From Streptomyces chumphonensis (lineage in GTDB: Bacteria; Actinomycetota; Actinomycetes; Streptomycetales; Streptomycetaceae), in NCBI RefSeq assembly GCF_014779715.1, contig NZ_JACXYU010000007.1:186001-250000 (forward strand): a DNA stretch of 64,000 bases. Direction: 5' to 3'. The position numbers were made by a program, and so were the translations under genes. The notes beneath the pieces were generated by a model. It was given only the letters and a program-made list of their open reading frames with translations. It was not told the DNA's origin and searched no databases. Positions 18,035 to 26,730 of the stretch are shown here, piece by piece; positions within the stretch are counted from its first letter, which is position 1; each line of letters starts with the position of its first letter.

Positions 18035-18868
18035 CTACCGGCTCAAGCTGCCGTAGGTGCGCACGGCGAGCGGCAGGAACACCGCCGTGACGACGACCGG
18101 CCAGACGACGGCCATGAGCAGCGGGTGTGTCTCGATCCAGCTGCCGCCGGAGGTCGCCATGGGCTGCCCGAACAGCTCCCGCACGGCGCCGGCCGTGGAG
18201 GAGACGGGGTTCCACATGGCGATCGCGCCGAGCCAGTCGGGCATCATCGACGGCGGTGTGAAGACGCTGGAGATCATGCCGAAGGGGAACGCGAGGGCGA
18301 ACAGGTTGCCCGCCGACTCCTGGTTCTTCACCCGCAGCCCGATCCAGACGCCGACCCAGATGAGCGCGAAGCGCAGGACCAGCAGCAGCGCGAAGGCCGC
18401 CAGGGTGGCCGCGATCCCGCCGCCCGGCCGCCAGCCGATGACCAGAGCGATGCCGGCGAGGACGGCGAGGTCGAGCGCGGCGTGCAGCACGTCGGACACG
18501 CCCCGTCCGGTGACGACGGCCGAGGGGGCCATCGGCATGGAGCGGAACCGGTCGATGACGCCCCGGTCCTTGTCGACGGCCACGGCCATGGCGGTGTTCA
18601 TGAAGCCGAAGGCCATGGTCATGGTGAACATGCCCGGCATCGCGAAGTCCTTGTAGTCCGTGGTGCCGCCGACGTCCATGGCGCTGCCGAAGACGTAGAC
18701 GAACAGCAGGACCGAGACGATGGGGAAGCCCAGCTGCCAGGCGATGATCGTCGGCTGGCGGACGAGGTGCGTCAGCTCGCGGCGGACGATCGTCCAGCAG
18801 TCGGCGAGCGCCCAGCGCAGCCGCTGCCCGGGGCCGTCCTCCCGTACGGGGTCGAGGGTGATGCTCAT
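18035..18868 (-). CDS. ABC-2 type transporter permease (DrrB-like)
   Basis: A 277-aa integral membrane protein with six hydrophobic segments in the ABC-2/DrrB pattern: an N-terminal amphipathic [11 protein letters not shown] segment, then [16 protein letters not shown], then the GVDxR-like linker regions and helices to the C-terminus. It should form the membrane channel of an efflux system, possibly for drugs or lipids. Its ATG overlaps the stop of the upstream ATPase gene by 4 nt (ATGA), so the two products are made together. The divergent TetR gene 20016 is the likely regulator. The exported compound is unknown. Confidence 0.9.
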   Translation of the reverse strand: MSITLDPVREDGPGQRLRWALADCWTIVRRELTHLVRQPTIIAWQLGFPIVSVLLFVYVFGSAMDVGGTTDYKDFAMPGMFTMTMAFGFMNTAMAVAVDKDRGVIDRFRSMPMAPSAVVTGRGVSDVLHAALDLAVLAGIALVIGWRPGGGIAATLAAFALLLVLRFALIWVGVWIGLRVKNQESAGNLFALAFPFGMISSVFTPPSMMPDWLGAIAMWNPVSSTAGAVRELFGQPMATSGGSWIETHPLLMAVVWPVVVTAVFLPLAVRTYGSLSR

Positions 18869-19914
18869 GCCGCGGTGACCTCCTGGGACGTGGTGCCGGC
18901 GCCGTCGGCGCCCTCGGAACGGGTGGTGTTCTCGGCGGGGGAGCCGGTGAGGCGCAGGAAGACCTCGTCGAGGGTGGGGCGCCGCACGGCGAGGTCGACG
19001 ACGTCGACCGCCTCGTCACGCAGCTGCCGGGCCACCTCGGTGAGGGCCTCGACCCGGTCGGCGACGGGGGCGCTGACCCGCAGCGTCTCGGCCTCGGTGC
19101 GCGGTGCGGCGCGGCCCACCCGCGCGACGACCTTCTCCACGGCCGCCAGGTGTTCGGGCCCGGCGGCGACGACCTCGACCTGGTCCCCGCCGATCCGGTT
19201 CTTCAGGGCCTCGGGGGTGTCGTCGGCGATGGTCCGCCCGCCCTCGCCGTCGGGTGCGGAGATCACGGCGATGCGGTCCGCGAGCCGGTCGGCCTCCTCC
19301 AGGTACTGGGTGGTGAGCAGGACGGTCGTGCCGGCGGCGGCCAGCTCACGCACGGCGTCCCAGACCTCGTTGCGCGCCCGGGGGTCGAGCCCGGTGGTGG
19401 GTTCGTCGAGGAAGAGCACCTTCGGGGCGAGCACGAGGGAGGCGGCCAGGTCGAGACGGCGCCGCATGCCGCCGCTGTATCCGGAGACGACCCGGTCCGC
19501 CGCGTCGGTGAGCCGGAACTGCTCCAGCAGCTCCCGCGCGCGGGCCCGGGCGGTGGCCGGGCCGAGGTGGAAGAGGCGGCCGAACATCTCCAGGTTCTGC
19601 CGGCCGGAGAGGATCTCGTCCACCGCCGCGTACTGGCCGGTGAAGCCGATCTGACGCCGTACCAGGCGCGGCTGGGTGGCGACGTCGTGGCCGCCGACGC
19701 GGGCCCGTCCGCCGTCGGCGGTGAGCAGGGTGGCGAGGATGCGGACGGCGGTGGTCTTCCCCGCGCCGTTGGGGCCGAGCAGGCCGTACACCGACCCGGC
19801 GGGGACGGCGAGGTCGAAGCCGCTCAGCGCCGGCTTGGCGGACGGGCCCTTGCCGTAGCGCTTGTGCAGCCCCTCGGCGAGGACCGCGTGATCGGTCGGT
19901 CGGTCGTGGTGCAC
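18865..19914 (-). CDS. ABC transporter ATP-binding protein (DrrA-like)
   Basis: A 349-aa ATPase. Walker A is GPNGAGKTT, the signature is [12 protein letters not shown], Walker B is [12 protein letters not shown], and the H-loop region has [11 protein letters not shown], all of the DrrA subfamily. The C-terminal about 100 residues form the DrrA-type extension (DEVFLRLTG near the end). It powers the permease encoded 4 nt overlapping downstream. GTG 19914 has GGGGGA six bases upstream. The divergent promoter region to the TetR gene contains a palindromic element that could bind that regulator. Confidence 0.93.
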   Translation of the reverse strand: MHHDRPTDHAVLAEGLHKRYGKGPSAKPALSGFDLAVPAGSVYGLLGPNGAGKTTAVRILATLLTADGGRARVGGHDVATQPRLVRRQIGFTGQYAAVDEILSGRQNLEMFGRLFHLGPATARARARELLEQFRLTDAADRVVSGYSGGMRRRLDLAASLVLAPKVLFLDEPTTGLDPRARNEVWDAVRELAAAGTTVLLTTQYLEEADRLADRIAVISAPDGEGGRTIADDTPEALKNRIGGDQVEVVAAGPEHLAAVEKVVARVGRAAPRTEAETLRVSAPVADRVEALTEVARQLRDEAVDVVDLAVRRPTLDEVFLRLTGSPAENTTRSEGADGAGTTSQEVTAA

Positions 19915-19949
19915 GGAGGGTCCCCCTTGCAGCGTGGACGAATAACTGG

Positions 19950-19985
19950 GTACGTTGTACTCAGTTCAAATAGCGTACACAATAC
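19950..19985. promoter_or_regulatory. Candidate TetR operator between the ABC exporter and its regulator
   Basis: GTACGTTGTAC (19950-19960) and GTACACAATAC (19975-19985) form an imperfect inverted repeat (8 of 11 positions) in an unusually A/T-rich 100-nt divergent region. A TTGAAC-like -35 for the exporter lies within it. Binding by the 20016 product is inferred from position. Confidence 0.5.
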
Positions 19986-20015
19986 GCAGAGGCTCGGACG
20001 ACTCGGAGGTTTACG

Positions 20016-20852
20016 ATGTTCGACACGATGGCGACGACGGAACACACCGGAAGCGGCGACCTCAGCCGGAGCATGGCCCTCCTGTGGGGCACCGACGAAC
20101 CGCCCTCACGCGGACCCAAACCCGGGCTGAGCGTGACGGCCGTCGTCGCCGCCGCCGTCGAACTGGCCGACGAGGAAGGGCTCGCGGCCCTCTCCATGCG
20201 CAAGGTCGCCGCCCGGCTCGGCGTCGGCACCATGTCGCTCTACCGCTACGTACCGGGCAAGGGCGAGCTGCTGGACCTGATGCTCGACCACGTCCAGGGC
20301 CCGCTCACCGAGGGCGTGGACCAGGCGGACCGGGACTGGCGCGCCACGCTGGAACTCGTCGCCCAGGCGACCTGGGACCTCTTCCTGCGCCACCCCTGGC
20401 TGCTGCAGATCAACCAGACGCGGCCCGTCCTCGGCCCCCGCTCCCTGGCCGCCTTCGACGCCGCGCTCACCGGCCTGCGCGGCCTCGGGCTCACCGGGCA
20501 GGAGAAGGTCGCGATGCTGGTGACGATCGACAACTTCGTCACGGGCACCGCCCGGATGGTCGTCCTCGCCCAGCAGTCCGCCGAGCAGTCGGGCGTCAGC
20601 GACGAGGAGTTCTGGAGCGCCCAGACCCCGTTCCTGAACGAGGCGATGTCCGGCGGCGCCTACCCCGAGGTCGCCGCGCTGCCCGCCGACGTCTTCGAGT
20701 CCGACGGACTGGACATCCTCGCCTTCGGACTGACCCCCCTCCTGGACGGGTTCGCCGCCGTCATCGACGCCCGCGCCCACGACCCGGGAGCACAGCCGGA
20801 CGCCGCGCACACCCTGGGCGCGGCCATGGGAGCGTGCCCCGAGGAGGAGTGA
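20016..20852 (+). CDS. TetR/AcrR-family transcriptional regulator with TetR-type C-terminal domain
   Basis: A 278-aa regulator. The HTH spans about residues 48-92 (VELADEEGLAALSMRKVAARLGV then TMSLYRYVPGK), preceded by a 35-residue leader. The ligand domain (about 110-245) has the TetR_C pattern seen in regulators of drug exporters. It lies divergent to the DrrAB-like exporter, so it probably represses that operon until a ligand binds. GGAGG is six bases upstream of ATG 20016. A candidate operator lies in the shared intergenic region. Confidence 0.9.
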   Translation: MFDTMATTEHTGSGDLSRSMALLWGTDEPPSRGPKPGLSVTAVVAAAVELADEEGLAALSMRKVAARLGVGTMSLYRYVPGKGELLDLMLDHVQGPLTEGVDQADRDWRATLELVAQATWDLFLRHPWLLQINQTRPVLGPRSLAAFDAALTGLRGLGLTGQEKVAMLVTIDNFVTGTARMVVLAQQSAEQSGVSDEEFWSAQTPFLNEAMSGGAYPEVAALPADVFESDGLDILAFGLTPLLDGFAAVIDARAHDPGAQPDAAHTLGAAMGACPEEE

Positions 20853-20909
20853 CGGGCCGCCCGCCCGCGCGGCCCGCCCCCGCGTGCGCCGCGCCCCGTC
20901 CGGCGGACG

Positions 20910-21998
20910 TCAGTCGCCCCGGCGTCGGCGTCCGCCGCGCAGCGCGATCCACACGGCGAGCGCGATGGCGAGCCCGGCGCCGCCGAGGGACACGCCGTCC
21001 CCGTCCACGTCCCGGCCGCCGTCGTCCCCCGCGCCGCCGCTGCCGCCCCCGGCCGTCTCCCCGGCCTCCTCGTCGGCCCGCCGCGCGTCCTCGGGGAGCA
21101 GTTCGCCGCTCAGCTCCTCCGCGCGCACCTCCTCGCCCTCGCCCTCCGAACCGAACAGCACCGTCCGGCCGTCCGGCGTGAAGGCCAGCGACTCGCCCTG
21201 GCGCTGTATCGGCACCGGCAGCCGCCCGATCTCGCGCGGCCCGCCGTCCTCCCACGCGTACATGCGGCCCCCGAAGTAGCTGCGCACGGCCAGCCGGCTG
21301 CCGTCGGGGGAGAACGCGGCGTCCGTGGCCCACAGGTCGACGTCCGCGACCCGGGTGAACGTGTTGACGCCCTCGGTGGACAGCTCCTCCGGCCCGGCGT
21401 ACAGGCCGTCGCCGCCCTCCCGCTTCCCGACGATGTAGACCCGCCCCGTCCCCGGGTGCACGGCCAGCGACTCGGCGTCGCGCGGCCCGTCGGCGTACCG
21501 CACGGTGTGGACGGCCGGTTCGACCGTCGTGTCCGCCAACTCGGCCGGCTCGGCGAACCGGTAGATCCACACGTGCGGCCAGGTGCCGCCGAGGTTGTCG
21601 CCGATGTCGCCCACGTAGAGGTCGCCGTCGGGGCCGACGGAGACGGCCTCCAGGTCCCGGCCCGCCACGCCGGCGAGCGTCACCGTGGCGAGCGTCCGCC
21701 CCGTCGCGCCGTCGACCGCGAACACCTCGGCCGCGTTCGCGCTGTCGTTGTGCGTCCAGTACACCCCCGGGTGCGCGCGGCTGGCCGCCAGACCGCTCGC
21801 CTCCGTGATCCGGGGGTCCCGAACCGTGAACCCGGGCTCGTCCGCCGCGACCGCGCCGTCCGCCGCGACCAGCAGCGCACCCACCGTGCCGAGGGCCACG
21901 ACGGCCCCGCGCACCGCCCTGCGGACCGGGGAGGGCCCCGCCGCCGCCCGGGTGGCACCGGTGCTTCCCGGCCCCCGGCCGGGCGACTGTCGACGCAT
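20910..21998 (-). CDS. Secreted, membrane-anchored beta-propeller-like protein
   Basis: A 362-aa exported protein. The N-terminus is Arg-rich then hydrophobic (about residues 30-50) ending GAVAADE, a likely signal peptidase site. The mature domain has repeated motifs of extracellular propellers or esterase-like/SdiA-regulated proteins: ASRAHPGVYWTHNDS, SVGPDGDLYVGDIGDN, ESLAVHPGTGRVYI, ESLAFTPDGRTVLFG. A Glu/Gly-rich spacer leads to a C-terminal helix (GLAIALAVWIAL) and an Arg tail that would hold it in the membrane. No LPXTG/LAXTG motif. ATG 21998 is 6 nt after TACATT (22005-22010). Substrate unknown. Confidence 0.8.
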   Translation of the reverse strand: MRRQSPGRGPGSTGATRAAAGPSPVRRAVRGAVVALGTVGALLVAADGAVAADEPGFTVRDPRITEASGLAASRAHPGVYWTHNDSANAAEVFAVDGATGRTLATVTLAGVAGRDLEAVSVGPDGDLYVGDIGDNLGGTWPHVWIYRFAEPAELADTTVEPAVHTVRYADGPRDAESLAVHPGTGRVYIVGKREGGDGLYAGPEELSTEGVNTFTRVADVDLWATDAAFSPDGSRLAVRSYFGGRMYAWEDGGPREIGRLPVPIQRQGESLAFTPDGRTVLFGSEGEGEEVRAEELSGELLPEDARRADEEAGETAGGGSGGAGDDGGRDVDGDGVSLGGAGLAIALAVWIALRGGRRRRGD

Positions 21999-22110
21999 GA
22001 TCCGAATGTAGCGCCCCGCGAGGCCCCGGCGGACCCCCGCCCCGGACGCCCGCACGGCGTGACCGGTATCACGCCGCAGGTCAGGGCGGGTGCCCGGCAG
22101 AATGTGCCGG

Positions 22111-22800
22111 GTGCGTTTGATGCCAGTCGGAGACTCGATGACGATCGGCAGCGCCGGTGACCACACCTGGCGCTACCGCCTGTGGGCCCACCTGTGCGCG
22201 GCCGCCGAGCCCGCCGACCTCGTCGGTCCCCGCACCGCACTCCACGAGGGCTCCCACCGCTACGCCGAACCGGCCTTCCCCACCCGCGCACGCGGCCACC
22301 TCGCCGGGTGGGGCGAGGGGTGGCTGCACCACAAGGACGTCGTCGCCGACGCCGTCCGCACCCACCGCCCCGACATCCTGCTCGTCTCCCTCGGCCTCAT
22401 CGACCTCGGCTTCTACACCGACGCCGAGCAGACCGCCCGCAACGCGCGGCACTTCCTCACCGAGGCGCGCCGCGCCGACCCGGCGGTCCGGGCCGTCGTC
22501 CTGCCCGTCATACCCAACGTGCGGGCCGTCACCGACGCGCCCTTCGCCACCGAGGTCGCCCGCTTCAACACGCTCCTCGCCGCCCTCCTCGCCGAGCTGA
22601 CGACGCCCACCGCGCCGCTGGTCCTGGCGACGCCCCCCGCCGACTGGGACCTCACCCGCGACACCTACGACGGCACCCACCCGGCCGGCCCCGGCGAGCA
22701 CCGGCTGGCCGCCGCCTTCGCCGCCGCCCTCCACGACGCCTTCGCCCTCGGCGCGCCCTACGCCGCACAGACCGAACCCGCCCCCGCCGTCCCGGCGTGA
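22111..22800 (+). CDS. SGNH/GDSL-type hydrolase
   Basis: A 229-aa serine hydrolase. Block I is MPVGDSMTIG with nucleophile Ser9; block V is DGTHPAGPGEHRLA, with the catalytic Asp and His near residues 190-193. An LVSLGLIDLGF segment occupies the place of block III (GxND), here altered. Enzymes of this fold are lipases or esterases acting on small or glycan esters; the substrate cannot be told. No signal peptide is apparent. GTG 22111 is chosen because CAGAAT (22098-22103) is 7 nt upstream; GTG 22090 and ATG 22102 are alternative starts. Confidence 0.8.
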   Translation: MRLMPVGDSMTIGSAGDHTWRYRLWAHLCAAAEPADLVGPRTALHEGSHRYAEPAFPTRARGHLAGWGEGWLHHKDVVADAVRTHRPDILLVSLGLIDLGFYTDAEQTARNARHFLTEARRADPAVRAVVLPVIPNVRAVTDAPFATEVARFNTLLAALLAELTTPTAPLVLATPPADWDLTRDTYDGTHPAGPGEHRLAAAFAAALHDAFALGAPYAAQTEPAPAVPA

Positions 22801-22859
22801 CCCCGTCGCCGTCGGGCTGACGCTCTCCACCGACGCGTTCCCCCGCGACTGAGCCGCGG

Positions 22860-22879
22860 CCCGGCGGCGCGTCGCCGGG
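22860..22879. terminator. Hairpin before the aldo/keto reductase gene
   Basis: CCCGGCG ... CGCCGGG with a 6-nt loop, about 60 nt after the SGNH hydrolase stop. It probably ends that transcript. Confidence 0.45.
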
Positions 22880-22923
22880 GTGGGGTCTTGCCCCCGGCGC
22901 GCTTCAGCGGCTTGGCTGGCGGT

Positions 22924-23919
22924 ATGAAGTACACACAGCTGGGACGCACCGGGCTCAAGGTCAGCCGACTGGTGCTGGGCACCATGAACTTCGGGCCGCA
23001 GACGGACGAGGCGGGCAGCCACGCCATCATGGACGCCGCGCTGGAGGCGGGCGTGAACTTCGTCGACACGGCCAACGTCTACGGGTGGGGCGAGAACAAG
23101 GGGCGCACCGAGGAGATCATCGGGTCCTGGCTCGCGGGCAGCCCCGAGCGTCGCGAGAAGGTCGTCCTCGCCACCAAGGTCTACGGCAACATGGGCGTGG
23201 ACGGCGAGCACTGGCCGAACCATGACCGGCTGTCGGCGGTGAACATCCGCCGTGCCGTGGAGGCCAGCCTCCGTCGCCTGCGCACCGACCACATCGACGT
23301 CTACCAGTTCCACCACGTCGACCGGCGCACGCCGTGGGAGGAGATCTGGCAGGCCGTCGACGTCCTCGTGCAGCAGGGCAAGGTCCTCTACGCGGGCTCC
23401 TCCAACCACGCCGGGTGGCACATCGCCCAGGCCAACGAGACGGCGGCGCGGCGCGGCTCGCTCGGCCTGGTGAGTGAGCAGTGCCTCTACAACCTCGCCG
23501 AGCGGCGCGCCGAGATGGAGGTCATCCCGGCGGCGCAGGCGTACGGGCTGGGTGTCATCCCCTGGTCGCCGCTGCACGGCGGGTTGCTGGGCGGGGCGAT
23601 CCGCAAGGAGAGGGCGGGCGGCGCGGCCCGCTCGACGTCCGGTCGTTCCGGTGACGCCCTGCGCGACACGGCCCTGCGTGAGCAGGTGCAGGCCTACGAG
23701 AACCTGGTCGAGAAGCACGGTCTGGAGCCGGGTGAGGTGGCCCTCGCCTGGCTGCTCAGCCGCCCCGGGGTGACCGGGCCGATCGTCGGCCCGCGCACAC
23801 GGGAGCAGCTGGAGTCCGGGCTGCGCGCGGTGGAGCTGGAGCTGGGCGAGGAGCTGCTGGCGGAGCTGGACGGGATCTTCCCCGGCCCGGGCCCCTCTCC
23901 GGAGGCTTTCGCCTGGTGA
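22924..23919 (+). CDS. Aldo/keto reductase
   Basis: A 331-aa NADPH-dependent (beta/alpha)8-barrel oxidoreductase. The tetrad is complete: Asp48 (NFVDTA), Tyr53 (VYGWGENKG), Lys85 (LATKVYG) and His130 (DVYQFHH). The C-terminal GPIVGPRTREQLES region contacts the cofactor. Overall it resembles the AKR11/12 class, which reduces aldehydes or handles sugar-derived carbonyls. Substrate unknown. The ATG at 22924 is used because the conserved MKYTQLGRTGLKVS block starts there. No operon partner on this strand. Confidence 0.93.
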   Translation: MKYTQLGRTGLKVSRLVLGTMNFGPQTDEAGSHAIMDAALEAGVNFVDTANVYGWGENKGRTEEIIGSWLAGSPERREKVVLATKVYGNMGVDGEHWPNHDRLSAVNIRRAVEASLRRLRTDHIDVYQFHHVDRRTPWEEIWQAVDVLVQQGKVLYAGSSNHAGWHIAQANETAARRGSLGLVSEQCLYNLAERRAEMEVIPAAQAYGLGVIPWSPLHGGLLGGAIRKERAGGAARSTSGRSGDALRDTALREQVQAYENLVEKHGLEPGEVALAWLLSRPGVTGPIVGPRTREQLESGLRAVELELGEELLAELDGIFPGPGPSPEAFAW

Positions 23920-23974
23920 TCCGTCCGCGCGGTGGGGGCGGGCGCGTGTCCGTCCCCACCCGGGCGGGCCGCCG

Positions 23975-24064
23975 TCAGCGGCCGAAGGCGGCGGCCACGG
24001 CCACGACGGCGAACATCACGACGAGGCCGAGCGTCACGACACGCGTTCTGATCTTGGCGTTCAC
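23975..24064 (-). CDS. 29-residue single-span membrane peptide
   Basis: A 29-aa open frame: a basic start (VNAKIRTR), one hydrophobic helix of about 17 residues (VVTLGLVVMFAVVAVAA) and an Arg end. The start GTG 24064 has TACCGT 6 nt upstream on the minus strand (24071-24076) plus a GGAAGG that could be read as a ribosome site. The promoter spacing, topology and codon use together make a real gene likely, though it is below most annotation cut-offs. It stands alone between convergent and codirectional genes; 46 nt separate it from thpR. Function unknown. Confidence 0.6.
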   Translation of the reverse strand: MNAKIRTRVVTLGLVVMFAVVAVAAAFGR

Positions 24065-24110
24065 CCTTCCACGGTAGCGGGCCGGGCCCGCCGCCGGGCG
24101 GGCGGCCCGA

Positions 24111-24689
24111 TCAGCCGCCGAGCGGCCAGGACGCCAGCTCCTCGTAGTGCGGCTGTTCCCCGGGCACGCCGGAGCGCGGCAGGTGGCTGCGGACGAGCGT
24201 GAGCCGGTCGGCGGGCCAGGCCGGGGCGGTGAAGTCGGCCAGTGCCGAGGTGAAGGGGGCCAGGGGCGTCGGGGCGCCCCGCCGGACCCGGGCCAGGGTG
24301 AGGTGCGGGCGGTGGCCGTGCTCGCTGCCGGGCGCGCCGACCCGCCGTCCGGCAGCCGCCGCCGCGTCGGCCAGGTGCGCGAGTTCGGCGCGCGCTCCGG
24401 GGGCGTCCTCGGTGACGTCGGCCCACAGGGCCTGGCCGCCGAACCGTCCGCCGCCGCGCAGCCGCAGCGGGAGGGGCGCGCCTCGGCGGGCGGCCCGCTC
24501 CAGCCGGGCCGTCAGCTCGGGGACGGCGGTGTCGGGCACGTCGCCGTAGAAGGCCAGGGTGAGGTGCCAGCCCTCCGGCCGCGTCCAGCGCAGCGCGTCC
24601 GAGCCCGGGAGCGTGCGCAGCTCGGCGACCTGTCGCCGCAGGGCGCGGACGACGTCGGGCGGCGGCATCAGCGCGGCGAAGAGTCTCAC
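24111..24689 (-). CDS. thpR: RNA 2',3'-cyclic phosphodiesterase
   Basis: A 192-aa member of the 2H phosphoesterase superfamily with both catalytic HxT motifs: His42/Thr44 (WHLTLAF) and His128/Thr130 (PHLTLAR). The N-terminal VRLFAALMPP is typical of the LigT/ThpR group, which opens 2',3'-cyclic phosphates at RNA ends. The Ala/Arg-rich sequence is normal for a high-GC host. GTG 24689 overlaps the stop of the upstream MFS gene by 4 nt (GTGA), making it the last gene of a marR-MFS-thpR operon. The functional link to the transporter is unclear. Confidence 0.92.
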   Translation of the reverse strand: MRLFAALMPPPDVVRALRRQVAELRTLPGSDALRWTRPEGWHLTLAFYGDVPDTAVPELTARLERAARRGAPLPLRLRGGGRFGGQALWADVTEDAPGARAELAHLADAAAAAGRRVGAPGSEHGHRPHLTLARVRRGAPTPLAPFTSALADFTAPAWPADRLTLVRSHLPRSGVPGEQPHYEELASWPLGG

Positions 24690-26131
24690 CGGGACGCCCC
24701 CACCGCGGCCGGTGGCGCGGGGGCCGGGCTCGTCGGCCCGGCCACCGGGGAGACGGGCAGCGGCTCGCGCGTCTCGCGCGGTACGAAGGCCACGCGGCGG
24801 CGGCCGGGTCGCAGGTCCATGCTGAGCCGCAGGCCCGCCGCCCTGGCCAGGGCCAGGCCCACGAGCACGGCGCCCAGCAGGGAGAGGAAGGCGCCGGCGA
24901 GGAGGCCGACGCGCGGGCCGTGGGTGTCCGTGATCCAGCCCATGAGCGGTCCGCCGATCGGGGTGCCGCCCATGAACACCATCATGAACAGGCTCATCAC
25001 CCGGCCGCGCATGGCCGGGTCGGTGGCGAGCTGGACGCTGGAGTTCGCGGTGACGTTGAAGGTGAGCCCCATGACGCCGATGGCCACCATGAGCGCGGCG
25101 AAGACCCAGAACCACGGCGTCACGGCGGCGAGGCCGAGGAGCAGCGCGAAGAGGGCGGCGGAGCCGACGAGCAGCCGCCTCCCGGCGGTGCTGCGGCGGG
25201 CGGCGAGCAGCGCCCCGGTCAGCGAGCCTGCGGCCATGAGGACGTTCAGCAGTCCGTAGACGCCGGCGCCCTGGTCGAAGACGCGCTCGGTGAACGCGGT
25301 GAGCCAGATGGGGAAGTTGAAGCCGAAGGTGCCGATGAAGCCGACGAGGATGATCGGCCACATCAGTTCGGGGTGGCTGCGCACGTAGCGCAGTCCCTCG
25401 CGGAGCTGGCCCCGGGCGCGCCGCACGGGCTCGGCGGGGGACAGGTCGGCCCGGCGCATCAGCAGCAGGGCGGCGATGGGTGCGAGGAAGGAGAGGCCGT
25501 TGACGAGGAAGGCCCATCCGCTGCCGGCGGCGGTGATCAGCACACCGGCGACGGCCGGGCCGACGAGCCGCGCGGACTGGAAGTTGGCCGAGTTCAGGGA
25601 GACGGCGTTGCGCAGCTGGTCCGGCCCGACCAGCTCGGCGACGAACGTCTGCCGGGCCGGGTTCTCCACGACGGTGACGAGGCCGAGGGCGAAGGCGAGC
25701 CCGTAGACGTGCCAGACCTGCACCGAGCCGGTCAGCGTCAGCGCCGCGAGGGCGAGGCCGGTGAGGCTCATCGTGACCTGGGTGAGGAGCAGCAGCCGCC
25801 GCTTGTCGTAGCGGTCGGCGATGACACCGCCGTAGAGGCCGAAGAGCAGCATGGGCAGGAACTGCAGGGCGACGGTGAGGCCGACGGCGGTGGCCGAGCC
25901 GGTGAGGCTGTGGACGAGCCAGTCCTGCGCGATGCGCTGCATCCAGGTGCCGATGTTGGAGACCAGCTGGCCGGAGGCGAAGAGTCGGTAGTTGCGGACC
26001 CGCAGGGAGCTGAACATCGAGGTCCTGGGGGTCCTGGGGGCCTTCGGCGGCTTCGGTCCGGTGGCTCGGGTGTCGGGGGTGTCGGGGTCGTTCGGTGCGG
26101 GTGCGGAGTGTGCTCCGGGTCCCGTACTCAA
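24686..26131 (-). CDS. MFS efflux transporter (EntS-like)
   Basis: A 481-aa, 12-helix transporter of the MFS_3/EntS-type: after a polar 40-residue N-terminus comes FRLRNYRLFASGQ-like entry (here VRNYRLFASGQLVS), then LPMLLFGLYGGVIADRYDKRR carrying motif A. Such carriers export siderophores or drugs. The start appears to be TTG 26131, with GGAGG ten bases upstream; the next in-frame ATG (residue 39) would already truncate the conserved block. It lies 36 nt after marR and overlaps thpR. The MarR regulator probably controls it. Confidence 0.88.
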   Translation of the reverse strand: MSTGPGAHSAPAPNDPDTPDTRATGPKPPKAPRTPRTSMFSSLRVRNYRLFASGQLVSNIGTWMQRIAQDWLVHSLTGSATAVGLTVALQFLPMLLFGLYGGVIADRYDKRRLLLLTQVTMSLTGLALAALTLTGSVQVWHVYGLAFALGLVTVVENPARQTFVAELVGPDQLRNAVSLNSANFQSARLVGPAVAGVLITAAGSGWAFLVNGLSFLAPIAALLLMRRADLSPAEPVRRARGQLREGLRYVRSHPELMWPIILVGFIGTFGFNFPIWLTAFTERVFDQGAGVYGLLNVLMAAGSLTGALLAARRSTAGRRLLVGSAALFALLLGLAAVTPWFWVFAALMVAIGVMGLTFNVTANSSVQLATDPAMRGRVMSLFMMVFMGGTPIGGPLMGWITDTHGPRVGLLAGAFLSLLGAVLVGLALARAAGLRLSMDLRPGRRRVAFVPRETREPLPVSPVAGPTSPAPAPPAAVGASR

Positions 26132-26167
26132 AGGTGCTTCGCCTCCTGCTCTCGTCCTCGTCGCTGT

Positions 26168-26605
26168 CTAGAGCTGCGCGAGCTTCTCCAGGACGGGCGC
26201 CGCGTCGCGCAGCTTCGCCCAGTCGTCCTCGTCGAGGCCGCCGGCCAGGTCGGCCAGCCAGCGGTTCCGTTTGGTGCGGGCGGCGGCCAGCATGGACTCC
26301 GCCCGTTCGGTCTGTGTCACGATCTTCTGCCGCCGGTCCTCCGGGTGGGGGTCCAGGCGGACGAGCCCCTTGCCCTCCAGCATGGCCACGATCCGGGTCA
26401 TGGACGGCGGCTGGACGTGCTCGCGGCGGGCCAGCTCGCCGGGGCTCGCGGAGCCGCAGCGGGCGAGGGTGCCGAGCACGGCCATCTCCGTCGGGCTCAG
26501 CGACTCGTCGACCCGCTGGTGCTTGAGGCGGCGGGAGAGCCGCATGACCGAGGCGCGGAGGGCGTTCACGGCTGCGGCGTCGTCGCCGTGGGTCAGATCC
26601 GGCAT
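26168..26605 (-). CDS. MarR-family transcriptional regulator
   Basis: A 145-aa winged-helix regulator. Helix-turn-helix and wing are visible at about residues 38-95 (LSPTEMAVLGTLARCG, ELARREHVQPPSMTRIVAMLEGKGLV, PEDRRQKIV). It heads an operon with an MFS exporter, the classic arrangement for a MarR repressor of drug efflux. Its own ATG 26605 is 6 nt after TAACCT on the minus strand (26612-26617), inside a palindromic element, so autoregulation is likely. Ligand unknown. Confidence 0.93.
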   Translation of the reverse strand: MPDLTHGDDAAAVNALRASVMRLSRRLKHQRVDESLSPTEMAVLGTLARCGSASPGELARREHVQPPSMTRIVAMLEGKGLVRLDPHPEDRRQKIVTQTERAESMLAAARTKRNRWLADLAGGLDEDDWAKLRDAAPVLEKLAQL

Positions 26606-26608
26606 GTT

Positions 26609-26636
26609 GTTAGGTTAACTCATTACTTCGCCTAAC
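26609..26636. promoter_or_regulatory. MarR operator overlapping the marR promoter
   Basis: GTTAGG (26609-26614) and CCTAAC (26631-26636) form an inverted repeat with a 16-nt spacer that itself starts with the palindrome GTTAAC. It covers the -10 TAACCT of the leaderless marR transcript. The block is A/T-rich compared with everything around it. Confidence 0.6.
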
Positions 26637-26730
26637 GACTACCGGGTTTCCGGTATTCCGCATCACACGTACGGGTGACATCGCCCCGAAAGCCGGACCA
26701 TCACATCGGAGGGGCCCCGACGGTGGGGGC

